This document shows positions 9,821 through 18,454 of a DNA stretch of 64,000 nt, in pieces. The stretch's first letter is position 1. Every line of letters begins with the position of its first letter. The position numbers and the translations under genes were made by a program. Below the pieces are notes generated by a model. It saw only the letters and a program-made list of their open reading frames with translations, had not been told where the DNA came from and ran no database searches. Origin of the DNA: Neptuniibacter caesariensis (GTDB lineage Bacteria > Pseudomonadota > Gammaproteobacteria > Pseudomonadales > Balneatricaceae); contig NZ_CH724126.1 of the NCBI RefSeq assembly GCF_000153345.1, positions 718,493 to 782,492 on the forward strand. The letters are read 5' to 3'.

Positions 9821-9847
9821 GTATCGGCTGAGACTTTGAAAACTGAA
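9821..9847 (-). promoter_or_regulatory. candidate sigma-28 (FliA) promoter
   Basis: On the minus strand TTCAGTTT (9840-9847) is followed by exactly 11 bases and then GCCGATAC (9821-9828). The E. coli FliA consensus is TAAAGTTT-N11-GCCGATAA, so 13 of 16 positions match with ideal spacing. It points to the gene starting at 9722 and leaves a leader of about 90 bases. Confidence 0.6.
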
Positions 9848-9879
9848 GATGAGCTGAACGGATAGTGAACAATTTTCAT

Positions 9880-10893
9880 TTAGAAAAGGAGCGTTTTTTC
9901 TGTCTTTCCAGGGATCTCCCGGGCGAGTTTGGGGACCAGATAGCCAGGCAGCACCGCCTGCATCTGCTGATGGAGTTTCACCGCTTCTTCGTCAGGGATG
10001 TCGAAGTGTGCAGCACCTTTAACCGGATCTAATGTAAATAGGTAATAGGGCAAAATACCTTGTTCAAACAGCTTTTCACTGAGTTGTTGCAGGACATCGA
10101 CCTGATCGTTAATCCCTTTTAATAAAACAGCTTGGTTCAGTACCGTGATATGCGAATCTTTCATACGCTTGGCCGACTCTGCTGTGGACCCATCCAGCTC
10201 ATTGGGGTGATTTGCATGGAGAACCATAACGGTGCTAAATCGGCTATCCCGAAGAATCTGAAGCAGTCTGTCCGTGACTCTCTGAGGAATAACGATCGGT
10301 AATCGGCTATGAATTCTAAGCCGGCTCAGGTGGGGAATTTCTTCAAGGTCGCGGATCATCCTTTCCAGGCGATTATCGGAAGTAGCTAGCGGGTCACCCC
10401 CTGAAAAGATCACTTCAGAGATAGTTGGATCGGATTTGAGATAGTTGAGAACCTGCTGCCACTGCTCAGAACCTAGTCTGTTTTCCTGATAGGGAAAGTG
10501 GCGGCGGAAGCAGTACCGGCAGTTGATCGCGCAAGCTCCGCTGAGTATCAGCAGTACTCGGCCTTTATATTTGTGGATAAGTCCGTCGCTATGGTTCGCA
10601 TCCATTTCCGCCAGTGGGTCAGCCACAAAGCCGCTTACGTCAGCTAACTCGTCATTAAGTGGTAGTACCTGACGGAGGAGAGGGTCCTTCGGGTTCCCTG
10701 GTTCTATTCTGCTTAGGTAAGGTTCTGGGACTTTCATTGAGAAAAGATCAGAGCCTTTTTGAGCACCATCGAGTAGGTTCTGCGGCAAATTCAGGTGTTC
10801 CAGAAGAGCTTTAGGGTCATCAATGGCGTTACTTAGCAGATGCTGCCAGGTTGGTTCGTCCTGTTGTAAAGTGATGCTAGAAATAGAATTCAT
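9880..10893 (-). CDS. epmB: EF-P beta-lysylation protein EpmB (lysine 2,3-aminomutase)
   Basis: This radical-SAM, PLP-dependent enzyme converts (S)-alpha-lysine to (R)-beta-lysine for attachment to elongation factor P. With the ATG at 10893 it has 337 residues. The iron-sulfur motif is CAINCRYCF (Cys 121, 125 and 128), followed by the family-typical RRHFPYQ and SGGDPL. The C-terminus GYLVPKLAREI is conserved in the family. The frame stays open back to a TTG at 10944, but that extension has no ribosome site and would overlap the efp promoter; the ATG start fits E. coli EpmB. It is divergent from efp, its target. Confidence 0.93.
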   Translation of the reverse strand: MNSISSITLQQDEPTWQHLLSNAIDDPKALLEHLNLPQNLLDGAQKGSDLFSMKVPEPYLSRIEPGNPKDPLLRQVLPLNDELADVSGFVADPLAEMDANHSDGLIHKYKGRVLLILSGACAINCRYCFRRHFPYQENRLGSEQWQQVLNYLKSDPTISEVIFSGGDPLATSDNRLERMIRDLEEIPHLSRLRIHSRLPIVIPQRVTDRLLQILRDSRFSTVMVLHANHPNELDGSTAESAKRMKDSHITVLNQAVLLKGINDQVDVLQQLSEKLFEQGILPYYLFTLDPVKGAAHFDIPDEEAVKLHQQMQAVLPGYLVPKLAREIPGKTEKTLLF

Positions 10894-10923
10894 GATGATT
10901 TGCTGCAGAAATGCGGTAGAAAG

Positions 10924-10951
10924 TTGCTCGCATTTTCCTTTCAAGTAGAAT
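10924..10951 (+). promoter_or_regulatory. candidate efp promoter
   Basis: TTGCTC at 10924-10929, a 16-base spacer and TAGAAT at 10946-10951 lie about 70 bases upstream of the efp start, in the divergent epmB-efp gap. Confidence 0.4.
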
Positions 10952-11021
10952 GTCTGTCAATTTTACGACTGACAGGGGCTGTGAGTCGAAAAAACCTTTT
11001 ACACGAGATACAGAGAACATT

Positions 11022-11585
11022 ATGGGCAACGTTTCTACTAACCAGTTTAAAAATGGTCTGAAAGTAATGATCGACGGCGATCCATGTGCAATGGTCGACG
11101 TTGAATTTGTTAAACCAGGTAAAGGTCAGGCATTCACGCGTGTTAAATTGCGTAACCTGATGTCTGGTCGTATCTGGGAGCGCACCTTCAAGTCTGGTGA
11201 GAGTATCGAAACGGCTGACGTAATGGATACCACCATGGAATACTCATACTACGACGGTGAGCTATGGTACTTCATGGACCCTAATACTTTCGAGCAGGTG
11301 GGTGCAGATGAGAATGCGGTTGCTGAAGCGAAGCCATGGCTGAAAGAGCAGGATGCAGTAACGGTTACGCTGTTTAACGGTAACCCTATCTCCGTAACAC
11401 CGCCTAACTTTGTTGAGTTGGAAGTCACTCAGACTGACCCAGGTCTGAAAGGTGATACTGCTCAGGGCGGTTCTAAGCCTGCAACACTGAGCACGGGTGC
11501 GGTTGTACGTGTCCCATTGTTCATCAACGAAGGTGAAGTTCTGAAAATCGATACACGTACCGGTGAATACGTTTCACGTGCATAA
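11022..11585 (+). CDS. efp: translation elongation factor P
   Basis: EF-P binds between the P and E sites and rescues ribosomes stalled at polyproline stretches. The protein is 187 residues from the ATG at 11022, close to the normal length. The frame is open 24 codons further upstream, but that extension has no family similarity. Lys34 lies in VKPGKGQAF at the tip of the KOW-like N-domain and is the expected beta-lysylation site; the two OB-fold domains follow. Its modifying enzymes epmB (divergent) and epmA (downstream) flank it, so the whole modification set is in one place, except the hydroxylase EpmC, which is not seen here. Confidence 0.96.
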   Translation: MGNVSTNQFKNGLKVMIDGDPCAMVDVEFVKPGKGQAFTRVKLRNLMSGRIWERTFKSGESIETADVMDTTMEYSYYDGELWYFMDPNTFEQVGADENAVAEAKPWLKEQDAVTVTLFNGNPISVTPPNFVELEVTQTDPGLKGDTAQGGSKPATLSTGAVVRVPLFINEGEVLKIDTRTGEYVSRA

Positions 11586-11602
11586 TTGATGATTATTTCA
11601 AA

Positions 11603-11630
11603 ACGGCAGCTTCGGCTGCCGTTTTTGTTT
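11603..11630 (+). terminator. rho-independent terminator after efp
   Basis: ACGGCAGC and GCTGCCGT form an 8-base stem with a TTCG tetraloop (11603-11622), followed by a run of T. It separates efp from epmA, which starts at 11654. Confidence 0.85.
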
Positions 11631-11653
11631 CTGGCCATAGTAAAGAGTTAAAC

Positions 11654-12622
11654 ATGAACGACTGGCAACCAACCGCTGAAATTGAAATATTGCAAAAGCG
11701 TGCAGAGCTTCTCCATCAGGTTCGTTGCTTTTTTAAAGATCGAAACGTAATGGAAGTGGATACGCCCGTGATGTCTCATTGTGCGGTTAGTGATCCGTTT
11801 ATCGATAGCATCGAAGTGCACTATAAGCCCAGTGTCGAGGCTGATAGCACACTGATGTTTATGCAAACCTCCCCGGAATATGCGATGAAACGGCTGTTGG
11901 CAGCAGGTAGTGGTGCTATCTATCAGCTAAGTAAGGTGTTCCGGAATGGGGAAGTTGGTCGACGTCATAACCCTGAATTCACCATGCTTGAGTGGTATCG
12001 CCCGGGTTTTACTGACACTGAGTTAATGGATGAGGTTGAAGCGTTAGTCAGGCCAGTACTCGGTTTGCAGTCAATCGAACGAGTGACCTATTCAGACTTG
12101 TTTTATCGCTATCTGGGATTTCGCCCCGAACAGGTAGGTATTGAGCAGCTTATTACTGAAACCCGTATGCATATTGAGATCGAGCTTGAAGATACCGATC
12201 CTGATACCTGGCTCAATCTATTAATGTCTCACGTTATTGAACCGCATCTTACTGAGCATGAAGCCGTTTTTGTTATGGATTATCCAGCGTCGCAAGCTGC
12301 CCTGGCAAAGGTTCGAAAGAATGCCCAAGGTGTTGAGGTTGCCGCGCGATTTGAACTGTTCGTGCGGGGTGTTGAGTTGGCTAATGGATATTATGAGCTT
12401 ACTGATGCAAAGGAGCAGAAGCGCCGCTTAGACGCTGATCAGGCGCAAAGGAAACAGCTAGGCCTGCCTCAGCGGCCGCTGGATTATCGTTTGGTTAATG
12501 CGCTTCAGGCTGGAATTCCTGACTGTGCGGGAGTCGCGTTGGGTTTCGATCGTTTATTTTGGTTGGCAAGTGACAAATCATCTCTGGCTGAGGTTTTACC
12601 TTTTTCATTTGATCGTGCGTAA
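11654..12622 (+). CDS. epmA: EF-P--(R)-beta-lysine ligase EpmA (GenX/PoxA)
   Basis: This class-II lysyl-tRNA-synthetase paralogue attaches (R)-beta-lysine to EF-P Lys34. At 322 residues it has only the catalytic core and lacks the anticodon-binding domain of a true LysRS, as expected for EpmA. Class-II motif 2 is visible in YQLSKVFRNGEVGRRHNPEF and motif 3 in GVALGFDRLFWL near the C-terminus. The efp terminator precedes it by about 30 bases, so it may depend on readthrough or on its own promoter. A small unknown gene follows after 17 bases. Confidence 0.95.
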   Translation: MNDWQPTAEIEILQKRAELLHQVRCFFKDRNVMEVDTPVMSHCAVSDPFIDSIEVHYKPSVEADSTLMFMQTSPEYAMKRLLAAGSGAIYQLSKVFRNGEVGRRHNPEFTMLEWYRPGFTDTELMDEVEALVRPVLGLQSIERVTYSDLFYRYLGFRPEQVGIEQLITETRMHIEIELEDTDPDTWLNLLMSHVIEPHLTEHEAVFVMDYPASQAALAKVRKNAQGVEVAARFELFVRGVELANGYYELTDAKEQKRRLDADQAQRKQLGLPQRPLDYRLVNALQAGIPDCAGVALGFDRLFWLASDKSSLAEVLPFSFDRA

Positions 12623-12639
12623 AAGAAGAGAGTGAGCTT

Positions 12640-13062
12640 ATGGATGGCTTTAATCGATTGGCACTGAGATATATGGGGTGTAATCATCAATTGGGTGATT
12701 ACTTTTCGGTGATGGTGGACGATGTTCCTCTGTTGGGAACGGTTAGTGCATTCGAAAGCGGTTTTGAGAGTAAGATCGCTGGCGCTTACATGGACGGAAT
12801 CAATGCTGAGTTTTTACAGAAAGCGCTATTTTCAGACCCAGTCTCTCTGACGCCTTTTGTTTGTAATTGTGGGGACATTGATTGCTGGCAGTTACATCTG
12901 ACCCAGACTTGTATCGGAGATATTGTCACCTGGCATGGTTGGAACAACCCGCACCGAAGCATTGATCAGGGATGGGATTATAGCGGCTTTCCGGTATTCA
13001 GTTTTTATCGGGCTGATTATCTTAAAGAAATAGGTACCGCGCTGGAGCAACTCCAGCGCTGA
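12640..13062 (+). CDS. conserved hypothetical protein with CxCxxxxC segment
   Basis: This 140-residue soluble protein of unknown function shares features with a widespread uncharacterised group: a cysteine cluster CNCGDIDCW (about 84-92), a segment VTWHGWNNPHR and a C-terminal WDYSGFPVFSFYRADY. The three closely spaced Cys could bind a metal, but no known motif is complete. It begins 17 bases after epmA behind an AGAAGAGAGTGAG ribosome region and is probably co-transcribed with it. There is no evidence that it acts on EF-P. Confidence 0.75.
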   Translation: MDGFNRLALRYMGCNHQLGDYFSVMVDDVPLLGTVSAFESGFESKIAGAYMDGINAEFLQKALFSDPVSLTPFVCNCGDIDCWQLHLTQTCIGDIVTWHGWNNPHRSIDQGWDYSGFPVFSFYRADYLKEIGTALEQLQR

Positions 13063-13074
13063 TCATATCCTACA

Positions 13075-14229
13075 TTATGCTGGAAGCTCGTTGGCGAGCG
13101 CTGTCTTGATGCGTTTTACTGCTTCTTCGAGCGTGCTGCGTGTGCAGCCAAAATTCAATCGCATATAGTTACTATCACCAAAATCGCGTCCGGGAGACAT
13201 ACCTACACCCGCCTGTTCGAAGAAGTGGGCAGGGTTGCTCAATTTGGCTCCGGAAATATCGATCCACGCCAGATAGGTTGCTTCAATTGGAAGAAGCTTG
13301 AGCCCCGGAATTTGATTAATCTCTTTAACCAGGAAATCGCGGTTTTCACGTAGATAGTCTAACTGTTTTTGGTTCCAGTCATTCCCCTCTTTGTAAGCCG
13401 CTATGGCTGCGGTATAGCCGAGTAGATTGACGTCGGGGACAATACCTTTCTTTTCATTGATAAACTGCTTACGAAGATTCGTATCAGGAATGATCGCAAA
13501 TGAGCAGCCCAGGCCTGCAATGTTATAGGTCTTACTTGGCGCCATCAGTGTAATTGTACGTGCTGCAATTTCTGGACTTAAGGTTGCGATTGGCGTGTGC
13601 GTTAGGCCCTGCTCAAGAATCAGATCGCAGTGGATCTCATCCGAGCATATTTGCAGATTGTGCCTGATGGCAATGTCGGCAAGTTTTTTTAATTCCTCGA
13701 CTGTATATACAGCGCCACCCGGGTTATGGGGGTTGCAGAACAGGAGTAATTTCGTTCGTTCATTGATGTTGGCTTCCAGTTCTTCGAAGTCGAGAATAAA
13801 TCGACCATTGGATTCTGTTAGAGGGATTGTGCACACCTCTCTGCCGGAGAGCCTTGGGGCTGACATAAATGGTGGATAAACAGGTTTAGGTGCAAAGACC
13901 GTATCGCCGTTTTCACCAATGGCACGGCAGGCCAGATTGAGTCCGCAGACCAGGCCAGGAAGCCAAACCAACCAGTCAGATTCAATCTTCCAGTTGTACA
14001 GATGTGCCATACGCTCGATGACCAGCTCACTGAGTTCTGCCGGAACGTTGGTGTAACCGAAAACCCCATGATCGATACGTTTATGTAATGCTTCAATCAC
14101 CGAAGGGGGCGACATAAAATCGGTATCGGCAACCCACATAGGTAAGATGTCGGTGTCACCATATTTTTCCCACTTTTGGCTTGCCGTTCCCTTTCTGTTT
14201 ATCTGACGATCAAATTCTTTATTCATCAT
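13075..14229 (-). CDS. PatB/MalY family C-S lyase (cystathionine beta-lyase type aminotransferase)
   Basis: This fold-type I PLP enzyme of 384 residues is of the MalY/PatB group. It cleaves C-S bonds in cystathionine or cysteine conjugates, giving thiol, pyruvate and ammonia. The PLP lysine is in MAPSKTYNIAGL (about Lys233). The phosphate- and ring-contacting motifs NPHNPGG and CSDEIHCDL are intact. Two ATG codons stand at the start; the second (14226) has better spacing from the AAGG ribosome site. It is monocistronic, convergent with the 140-residue protein gene and divergent from leuA. Confidence 0.9.
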   Translation of the reverse strand: MMNKEFDRQINRKGTASQKWEKYGDTDILPMWVADTDFMSPPSVIEALHKRIDHGVFGYTNVPAELSELVIERMAHLYNWKIESDWLVWLPGLVCGLNLACRAIGENGDTVFAPKPVYPPFMSAPRLSGREVCTIPLTESNGRFILDFEELEANINERTKLLLFCNPHNPGGAVYTVEELKKLADIAIRHNLQICSDEIHCDLILEQGLTHTPIATLSPEIAARTITLMAPSKTYNIAGLGCSFAIIPDTNLRKQFINEKKGIVPDVNLLGYTAAIAAYKEGNDWNQKQLDYLRENRDFLVKEINQIPGLKLLPIEATYLAWIDISGAKLSNPAHFFEQAGVGMSPGRDFGDSNYMRLNFGCTRSTLEEAVKRIKTALANELPA

Positions 14230-14452
14230 AACCTTTTATTCATTTGTCAGGTTGCAAAACGTTGCTCCGGCGCTATAGTGGGTGGTCATTGGATAACCAC
14301 GAATACCCCAGACCTTCAGGCTTTAAAAAGAGTATTATATTGCTGTATTTATTTACCAGTGATATCTCTTAATTGGGGCCAAAATATTCGATCCTTATAT
14401 CGGATTCCTGTTGGAAGTAACGAGTTATCTCACGCCTTGAGCCTATCTGGTT

Positions 14453-14501
14453 TTGTAAAGATTTTAGTGTATAGCGATAATAATAGGTAAATATCGCTAT
14501 A
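14453..14501 (+). promoter_or_regulatory. candidate leuA promoter with overlapping palindromic operator
   Basis: TTGTAA (14453-14458), a 17-base spacer and GATAAT (14476-14481) form a good sigma-70 promoter. A perfect 10-base inverted repeat, TATAGCGATA at 14470-14479 and TATCGCTATA at 14492-14501, covers the -10 box and the expected start of transcription. That leaves only about 35 bases of leader, so a leader-peptide attenuator is unlikely from this promoter; repressor binding is the natural inference. The rest of the 293-base gap 14230-14522 shows nothing clear. Confidence 0.55.
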
Positions 14502-14522
14502 AGTTCGTTTGGAGCGCCGCTT

Positions 14523-16064
14523 ATGAGTAATGACAACCGAGTAATTATTTTTGATACAACCTTGCGCGATGGTGAGCAAAGCCCCGGCGCGTCGATGACT
14601 CGTGATGAAAAGCTGCGCGTTGCCAAACAGCTGGAAAAAATGCGTGTTGACGTTATCGAAGCCGGTTTTGCTATTGCCAGCCCGGGTGACTTCGAATCTG
14701 TTAAAACGATTGCTGAAGCCGTGACTGAAAGCCGGGTTTGTTCACTTTCCCGAGCGCTTGATGCAGATATCGATCGTGCAGGTGAAGCTCTGCAGAATGC
14801 CGCTATGGGGCGTATCCATACCTTTATTGCTACGTCACCTATCCACATGAAATACAAACTGCAGATGGAACCTGATCAGGTTGTAGAGCAGGCAGTTAAA
14901 GCAGTCACGCGTGCACGTAATCTGATTGACGACGTCGAATTTTCGCTTGAAGATGCGAGTCGCTCTGAACTGGACTTCATGTGCCGGATCATTGAGAAAG
15001 TAATTGATGCGGGTGCGAGTACAATCAATATTCCGGATACAGTGGGTTATGCAGTACCGGAAGAGTTCGCGCATACGATTGGCCAATTAGTCCAGCGCAT
15101 TCCTAACGCTGATAAGGCAATTTTCTCGGTGCACTGCCATAACGACCTGGGTCTTGCGGTTGCAAACTCTTTGGCCGCGGTTGGCGCAGGTGCTCGTCAG
15201 GTTGAATGTACGATCAATGGTTTGGGTGAGCGTGCAGGTAATGCTTCGCTGGAAGAGATCGTGATGGCGATCCGTACCCGTAAAGATACGCTAGGCCTGG
15301 AAACCAATATCGACACGACCCAGATCGTACCGGCATCGCGCCTGGTGTCCAGTGTTACGGGCTTCCCGGTACAACCTAACAAGGCGATTGTTGGGGCGAA
15401 TGCTTTTGCGCATGAATCGGGTATTCATCAGGATGGTGTACTAAAACATCGTGAAACTTACGAGATCATGACCGCACAGGATGTTGGCTGGAATACTAAC
15501 CGTATGGTTTTGGGTAAACATTCTGGTCGTGCCGCTTTCCGTAGTCGCCTGGAAGAGTTAGGTACAACGTTTGCAACGGATTCAGAGCTTAATAATGCTT
15601 TCTCTCGTTTTAAAGATCTGGCCGATAAGAAGCATGAGATCTTTGACGAAGATCTGGTTGCGCTGGTCAGTGATACCCGTGCAGAGGCAAGCAGTGAGCA
15701 GTTCAAACTTTCCAGTCTGTCAGTGACTTCTCAGACAGGTGAAACGCCCGTTGCGAAAATTGTGATGCAGGTTGGGAACGAAGAGAGAAGAGCTGAATCC
15801 ACAGGTAGTGGCCCAGTCGATGCGACCTTTAAAGCGATTGAGTCGATTGCTGAGTCCGGTGCAAGCTTGCAGATCTACTCTGTAAATGCCGTAACGGAAG
15901 GCACAGATTCTCAGGGTGAAGTGACGGTGCGTCTGGAAAATGGTGGCCGAATTGTGAATGGCCTTGGCGCCGATACAGATATCATTATCGCTTCTGCAAA
16001 GGCTTATATTCATGCCCTGAACATGCTTGATGCCAATGTGCAGAAAGCACATCCGCAAGTGTAA
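14523..16064 (+). CDS. leuA: 2-isopropylmalate synthase
   Basis: The enzyme condenses acetyl-CoA with 2-oxoisovalerate, the committed step of leucine synthesis. The 513-residue protein has the HMGL-like TIM barrel starting with [18 protein letters not shown], which carries the metal-binding Asp, and the metal-binding [14 protein letters not shown]. It also has [17 protein letters not shown] and a C-terminal regulatory LeuA dimer domain (about 390-510) for leucine feedback. The length fits the short LeuA type. The start has an upstream GGAG ribosome site at 14511. leuB, leuC and leuD are not adjacent. Confidence 0.96.
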   Translation: MSNDNRVIIFDTTLRDGEQSPGASMTRDEKLRVAKQLEKMRVDVIEAGFAIASPGDFESVKTIAEAVTESRVCSLSRALDADIDRAGEALQNAAMGRIHTFIATSPIHMKYKLQMEPDQVVEQAVKAVTRARNLIDDVEFSLEDASRSELDFMCRIIEKVIDAGASTINIPDTVGYAVPEEFAHTIGQLVQRIPNADKAIFSVHCHNDLGLAVANSLAAVGAGARQVECTINGLGERAGNASLEEIVMAIRTRKDTLGLETNIDTTQIVPASRLVSSVTGFPVQPNKAIVGANAFAHESGIHQDGVLKHRETYEIMTAQDVGWNTNRMVLGKHSGRAAFRSRLEELGTTFATDSELNNAFSRFKDLADKKHEIFDEDLVALVSDTRAEASSEQFKLSSLSVTSQTGETPVAKIVMQVGNEERRAESTGSGPVDATFKAIESIAESGASLQIYSVNAVTEGTDSQGEVTVRLENGGRIVNGLGADTDIIIASAKAYIHALNMLDANVQKAHPQV

Positions 16065-16083
16065 TTGAGTTTTAGAGGTTTAG

Positions 16084-16935
16084 GTGAGTTTAGAGCAGGA
16101 GCAGCTCCGGCACCAATATCTGGAAGCCATCGGTGTTTCCAGTTGGCTGCCTTGTGCTGCTTTACCCGGCGCTGCGGAATCGCCTGACTGGGTCAATGAT
16201 TTTCAGTACCCAGCGCCGGAGATACCTTTTCAAACCGATCGAGCTGTAAGTGCGCGCGCCCAGTTGGGCTCGGTTAAAGGTGGTTTGTCTCCAGAAAAGG
16301 CTGCTACTGATTCTGCAGTTCAGAAACAGGGAATGTCTGCGGCCCGTGCTGCGCTAGGGTTGTCGGAACCGTCTGTTCCTGACGAGCCTGCAGGCGTAGC
16401 CGATGACAGCGCTGTTGAAAATGTAGTCGCACCTGAATCGGTATCTCAGTCGCAGAGCATCGAAGAAATACCGGTATTTAAGCTGGCCTTTCAGCGAATT
16501 GGTGAAGTGCTGGTGGTTGATAGCTTGCCACCCCAAGGGGGAGCTTTTGGGGATAACTATCAAAGGCTCGCTCAGGCAATTGTGACTTCGATTGGTTTGA
16601 GCGGTGAAGTGTCACAACCTTTCATGCTTCCCTGGCCGATGTTTGCCAGTAAGACTCTGGATCAGAGTAGAACTCAGGCGATGATTGCCGTGCAGCACAA
16701 ACTCAATAAAGAGTTAGAGGGTGCCGGAATCAAAGCGGTTCTGCTGTTTGGCGAAGTGGCTGCTCAGATGGTTATGAATCGTGATGAAGGTCTGGATGAG
16801 CTGCACGGTGTGGTGCTGACTGTAACGTCTGGTGCTAAGTCTGTAGCTACGCATAGCCTAACTGAAGCGATGCAGATTACGGGTGTTAAGAAACAGATAT
16901 GGTCTGATCTGCAGCCCCTGATGGCTTCTCTATAA
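16084..16935 (+). CDS. HolD-like protein, candidate DNA polymerase III psi subunit
   Basis: This 283-residue protein starts with GTG at 16084 after an AGAGGT ribosome site. The N-terminus (YLEAIGVSSWLPCAALPGA) resembles the E. coli HolD start, which binds chi. A long low-complexity linker (about 45-140) is followed by a folded C-terminal region (140-283). In E. coli holD precedes rimI, and a cryptic psi subunit has been described in Pseudomonas from the gene before rimI. Here rimI starts one base after this gene's stop. The assignment rests on position and weak N-terminal similarity. No signal peptide is seen. Confidence 0.6.
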   Translation: MSLEQEQLRHQYLEAIGVSSWLPCAALPGAAESPDWVNDFQYPAPEIPFQTDRAVSARAQLGSVKGGLSPEKAATDSAVQKQGMSAARAALGLSEPSVPDEPAGVADDSAVENVVAPESVSQSQSIEEIPVFKLAFQRIGEVLVVDSLPPQGGAFGDNYQRLAQAIVTSIGLSGEVSQPFMLPWPMFASKTLDQSRTQAMIAVQHKLNKELEGAGIKAVLLFGEVAAQMVMNRDEGLDELHGVVLTVTSGAKSVATHSLTEAMQITGVKKQIWSDLQPLMASL

Positions 16936-16936
16936 T

Positions 16937-17392
16937 ATGCCCGAGTTAATCCAGTTGAGTTCTGAATACTCCGATGCCTTACTGGAAATGGAACAACGCT
17001 GCTTTACCTCTCCCTGGAGTGCTCAGCGTCTCAATGAGTATCTGACCCCATCCCCACGAAAGCTAGCTTTAGGACTGTATGAAAATGGCCTGATAGGTTT
17101 TGCCATTTTTTCCATTATCCTTGATGAAGCGGAGCTGTTACAAATTGCTATATCTCCTTTGGAACAGCGTAAGGGCTGTGCGCTAAATCTTTTAAAAGGT
17201 TCTCTTGAATCGCTTAAAGGGAAAGGTGTGGTAAAACTGATGCTTGAGGTAAATTCGACCAACCTTCCTGCTGTAGGCCTCTATAAACGGATAGGTTTTA
17301 AAGAGGACGGTGTGCGCAACGGATACTATCCATCTTCCCTTCCTGGAGGGGATAGAGAAGATGCGATCCTTATGAGCTATCAGTTGGGATAG
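16937..17392 (+). CDS. rimI: ribosomal protein S18 alanine N-acetyltransferase
   Basis: This GNAT acetyltransferase of 151 residues acetylates the N-terminus of ribosomal protein S18. The acetyl-CoA loop region is LEQRKGCALNLL (about 74-85), less canonical than Q/RxxGxG/A. Later family elements VNSTNLPAVGLYKRIGFKEDGVRNGYY are intact apart from NSTN in place of the usual RxSN. It is translationally coupled to the HolD-like gene, with one base between stop and start, and ends convergent with the REC-GGDEF gene. Confidence 0.88.
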   Translation: MPELIQLSSEYSDALLEMEQRCFTSPWSAQRLNEYLTPSPRKLALGLYENGLIGFAIFSIILDEAELLQIAISPLEQRKGCALNLLKGSLESLKGKGVVKLMLEVNSTNLPAVGLYKRIGFKEDGVRNGYYPSSLPGGDREDAILMSYQLG

Positions 17393-17404
17393 GCTTTTCT
17401 CTTT

Positions 17405-18319
17405 CTATTCTTGATACAGTTCGAATCGGTTACGGCCATTTTCCTTAGCTTGATAAAGGGCTTCATCTGCTTGCTTTATTAGAGCATTAGGCGTTTCAGC
17501 CGCGAAGCGAGTGCTGCTTATCCCCATGCTAACAGTGACTCGATCTGCCACAGTGGAAAATTCGTGCTTCAAATTAGCTTCTTTTAGTGCATCTAAGATT
17601 TGTAAGGCGACGGTTTCAGCGCCTGATAAATTTGCATCGGGGAGTATGATGGCAAATTCCTCACCGCCATAGCGGGCCACCAGATCATGTGAACGGTTAA
17701 GGCACTTTTTCAGTGTTTTGGCGACCACCTTAAGGCAATCATCTCCCTGCTGGTGCCCGTAATTATCGTTGTAAGGCTTGAAATAGTCGATATCGAGCAT
17801 AATGGCAGCGAGTTCTGTTTGATCTCGTTTACTGCGTTGCCATTCCTTCAGCAGATTGTGCTCTAGGTCACGGCGGTTAGATATTTTAGTCAGAGGATCC
17901 TGAGAGCTGAGCTTTTCTAAGCGGGCATTCGCTGAATCCAGGTCCTTCTTCATTTTGGCAATACGTTCCATCGCCAGAATTTTTGCTTTTAATACAATAG
18001 GGCTAACCGGCTTGGTCAGATAATCATCCCCACCGGCGTCAATCCCTTCTTCATAGTGTTTTTCATCACTTTGCCCGCTGAGAAAGATAATTGGAAACCA
18101 GTTATCGGGGAAACGATTACGAATTTCGCGGGTGAGTTCAAAACCGTTCTTTCCGGGCATCTCTACATCGGTTAGAACCAGATCTATACCGCCCTGATCA
18201 AGAATAGGCAGTGCTTCTTCTGCGTTGGCAGCGGTGATGGGATTGTGCTTTGCATCTTTGATTACAGCACTAATTATTTCTCGAATAAATCGATCATCAT
18301 CAACAACGAGTATGTTCAT
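17405..18319 (-). CDS. response regulator with GGDEF output (diguanylate cyclase)
   Basis: This 304-residue protein has an N-terminal receiver domain (1-120) with acidic pocket DDD (7-9), phosphoacceptor Asp51 in LTDVEMPG and Lys in LTKPVSP. A short coiled linker follows, then a GGDEF domain. The active site is GGEEF in RYGGEEF. RSHD five residues before it is an intact RxxD inhibitory site. By analogy with PleD and WspR, phosphorylation would drive dimerisation and cyclic di-GMP synthesis. No histidine kinase gene is adjacent on the same strand, so its partner is unknown. Confidence 0.92.
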   Translation of the reverse strand: MNILVVDDDRFIREIISAVIKDAKHNPITAANAEEALPILDQGGIDLVLTDVEMPGKNGFELTREIRNRFPDNWFPIIFLSGQSDEKHYEEGIDAGGDDYLTKPVSPIVLKAKILAMERIAKMKKDLDSANARLEKLSSQDPLTKISNRRDLEHNLLKEWQRSKRDQTELAAIMLDIDYFKPYNDNYGHQQGDDCLKVVAKTLKKCLNRSHDLVARYGGEEFAIILPDANLSGAETVALQILDALKEANLKHEFSTVADRVTVSMGISSTRFAAETPNALIKQADEALYQAKENGRNRFELYQE

Positions 18320-18454
18320 CCACTATACCTTGTGACCGGCATAATCCGTTGCCGCATGATGTGTATCAAAAAGAGTACATCCATAGCTTAATCATATGCG
18401 TAAAGAATGAATGTTCAATGTAAAATAGTAATTATTTCGTCGAAGAGACAGAAA

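Noticed and set aside
14176-14490. 104-codon plus-strand frame upstream of leuA, possible leucine leader peptide
   Set aside because: It starts inside the antisense of the C-S lyase, has no ribosome site, and ends inside the leuA promoter palindrome. There is no dense Leu codon run followed by a terminator.
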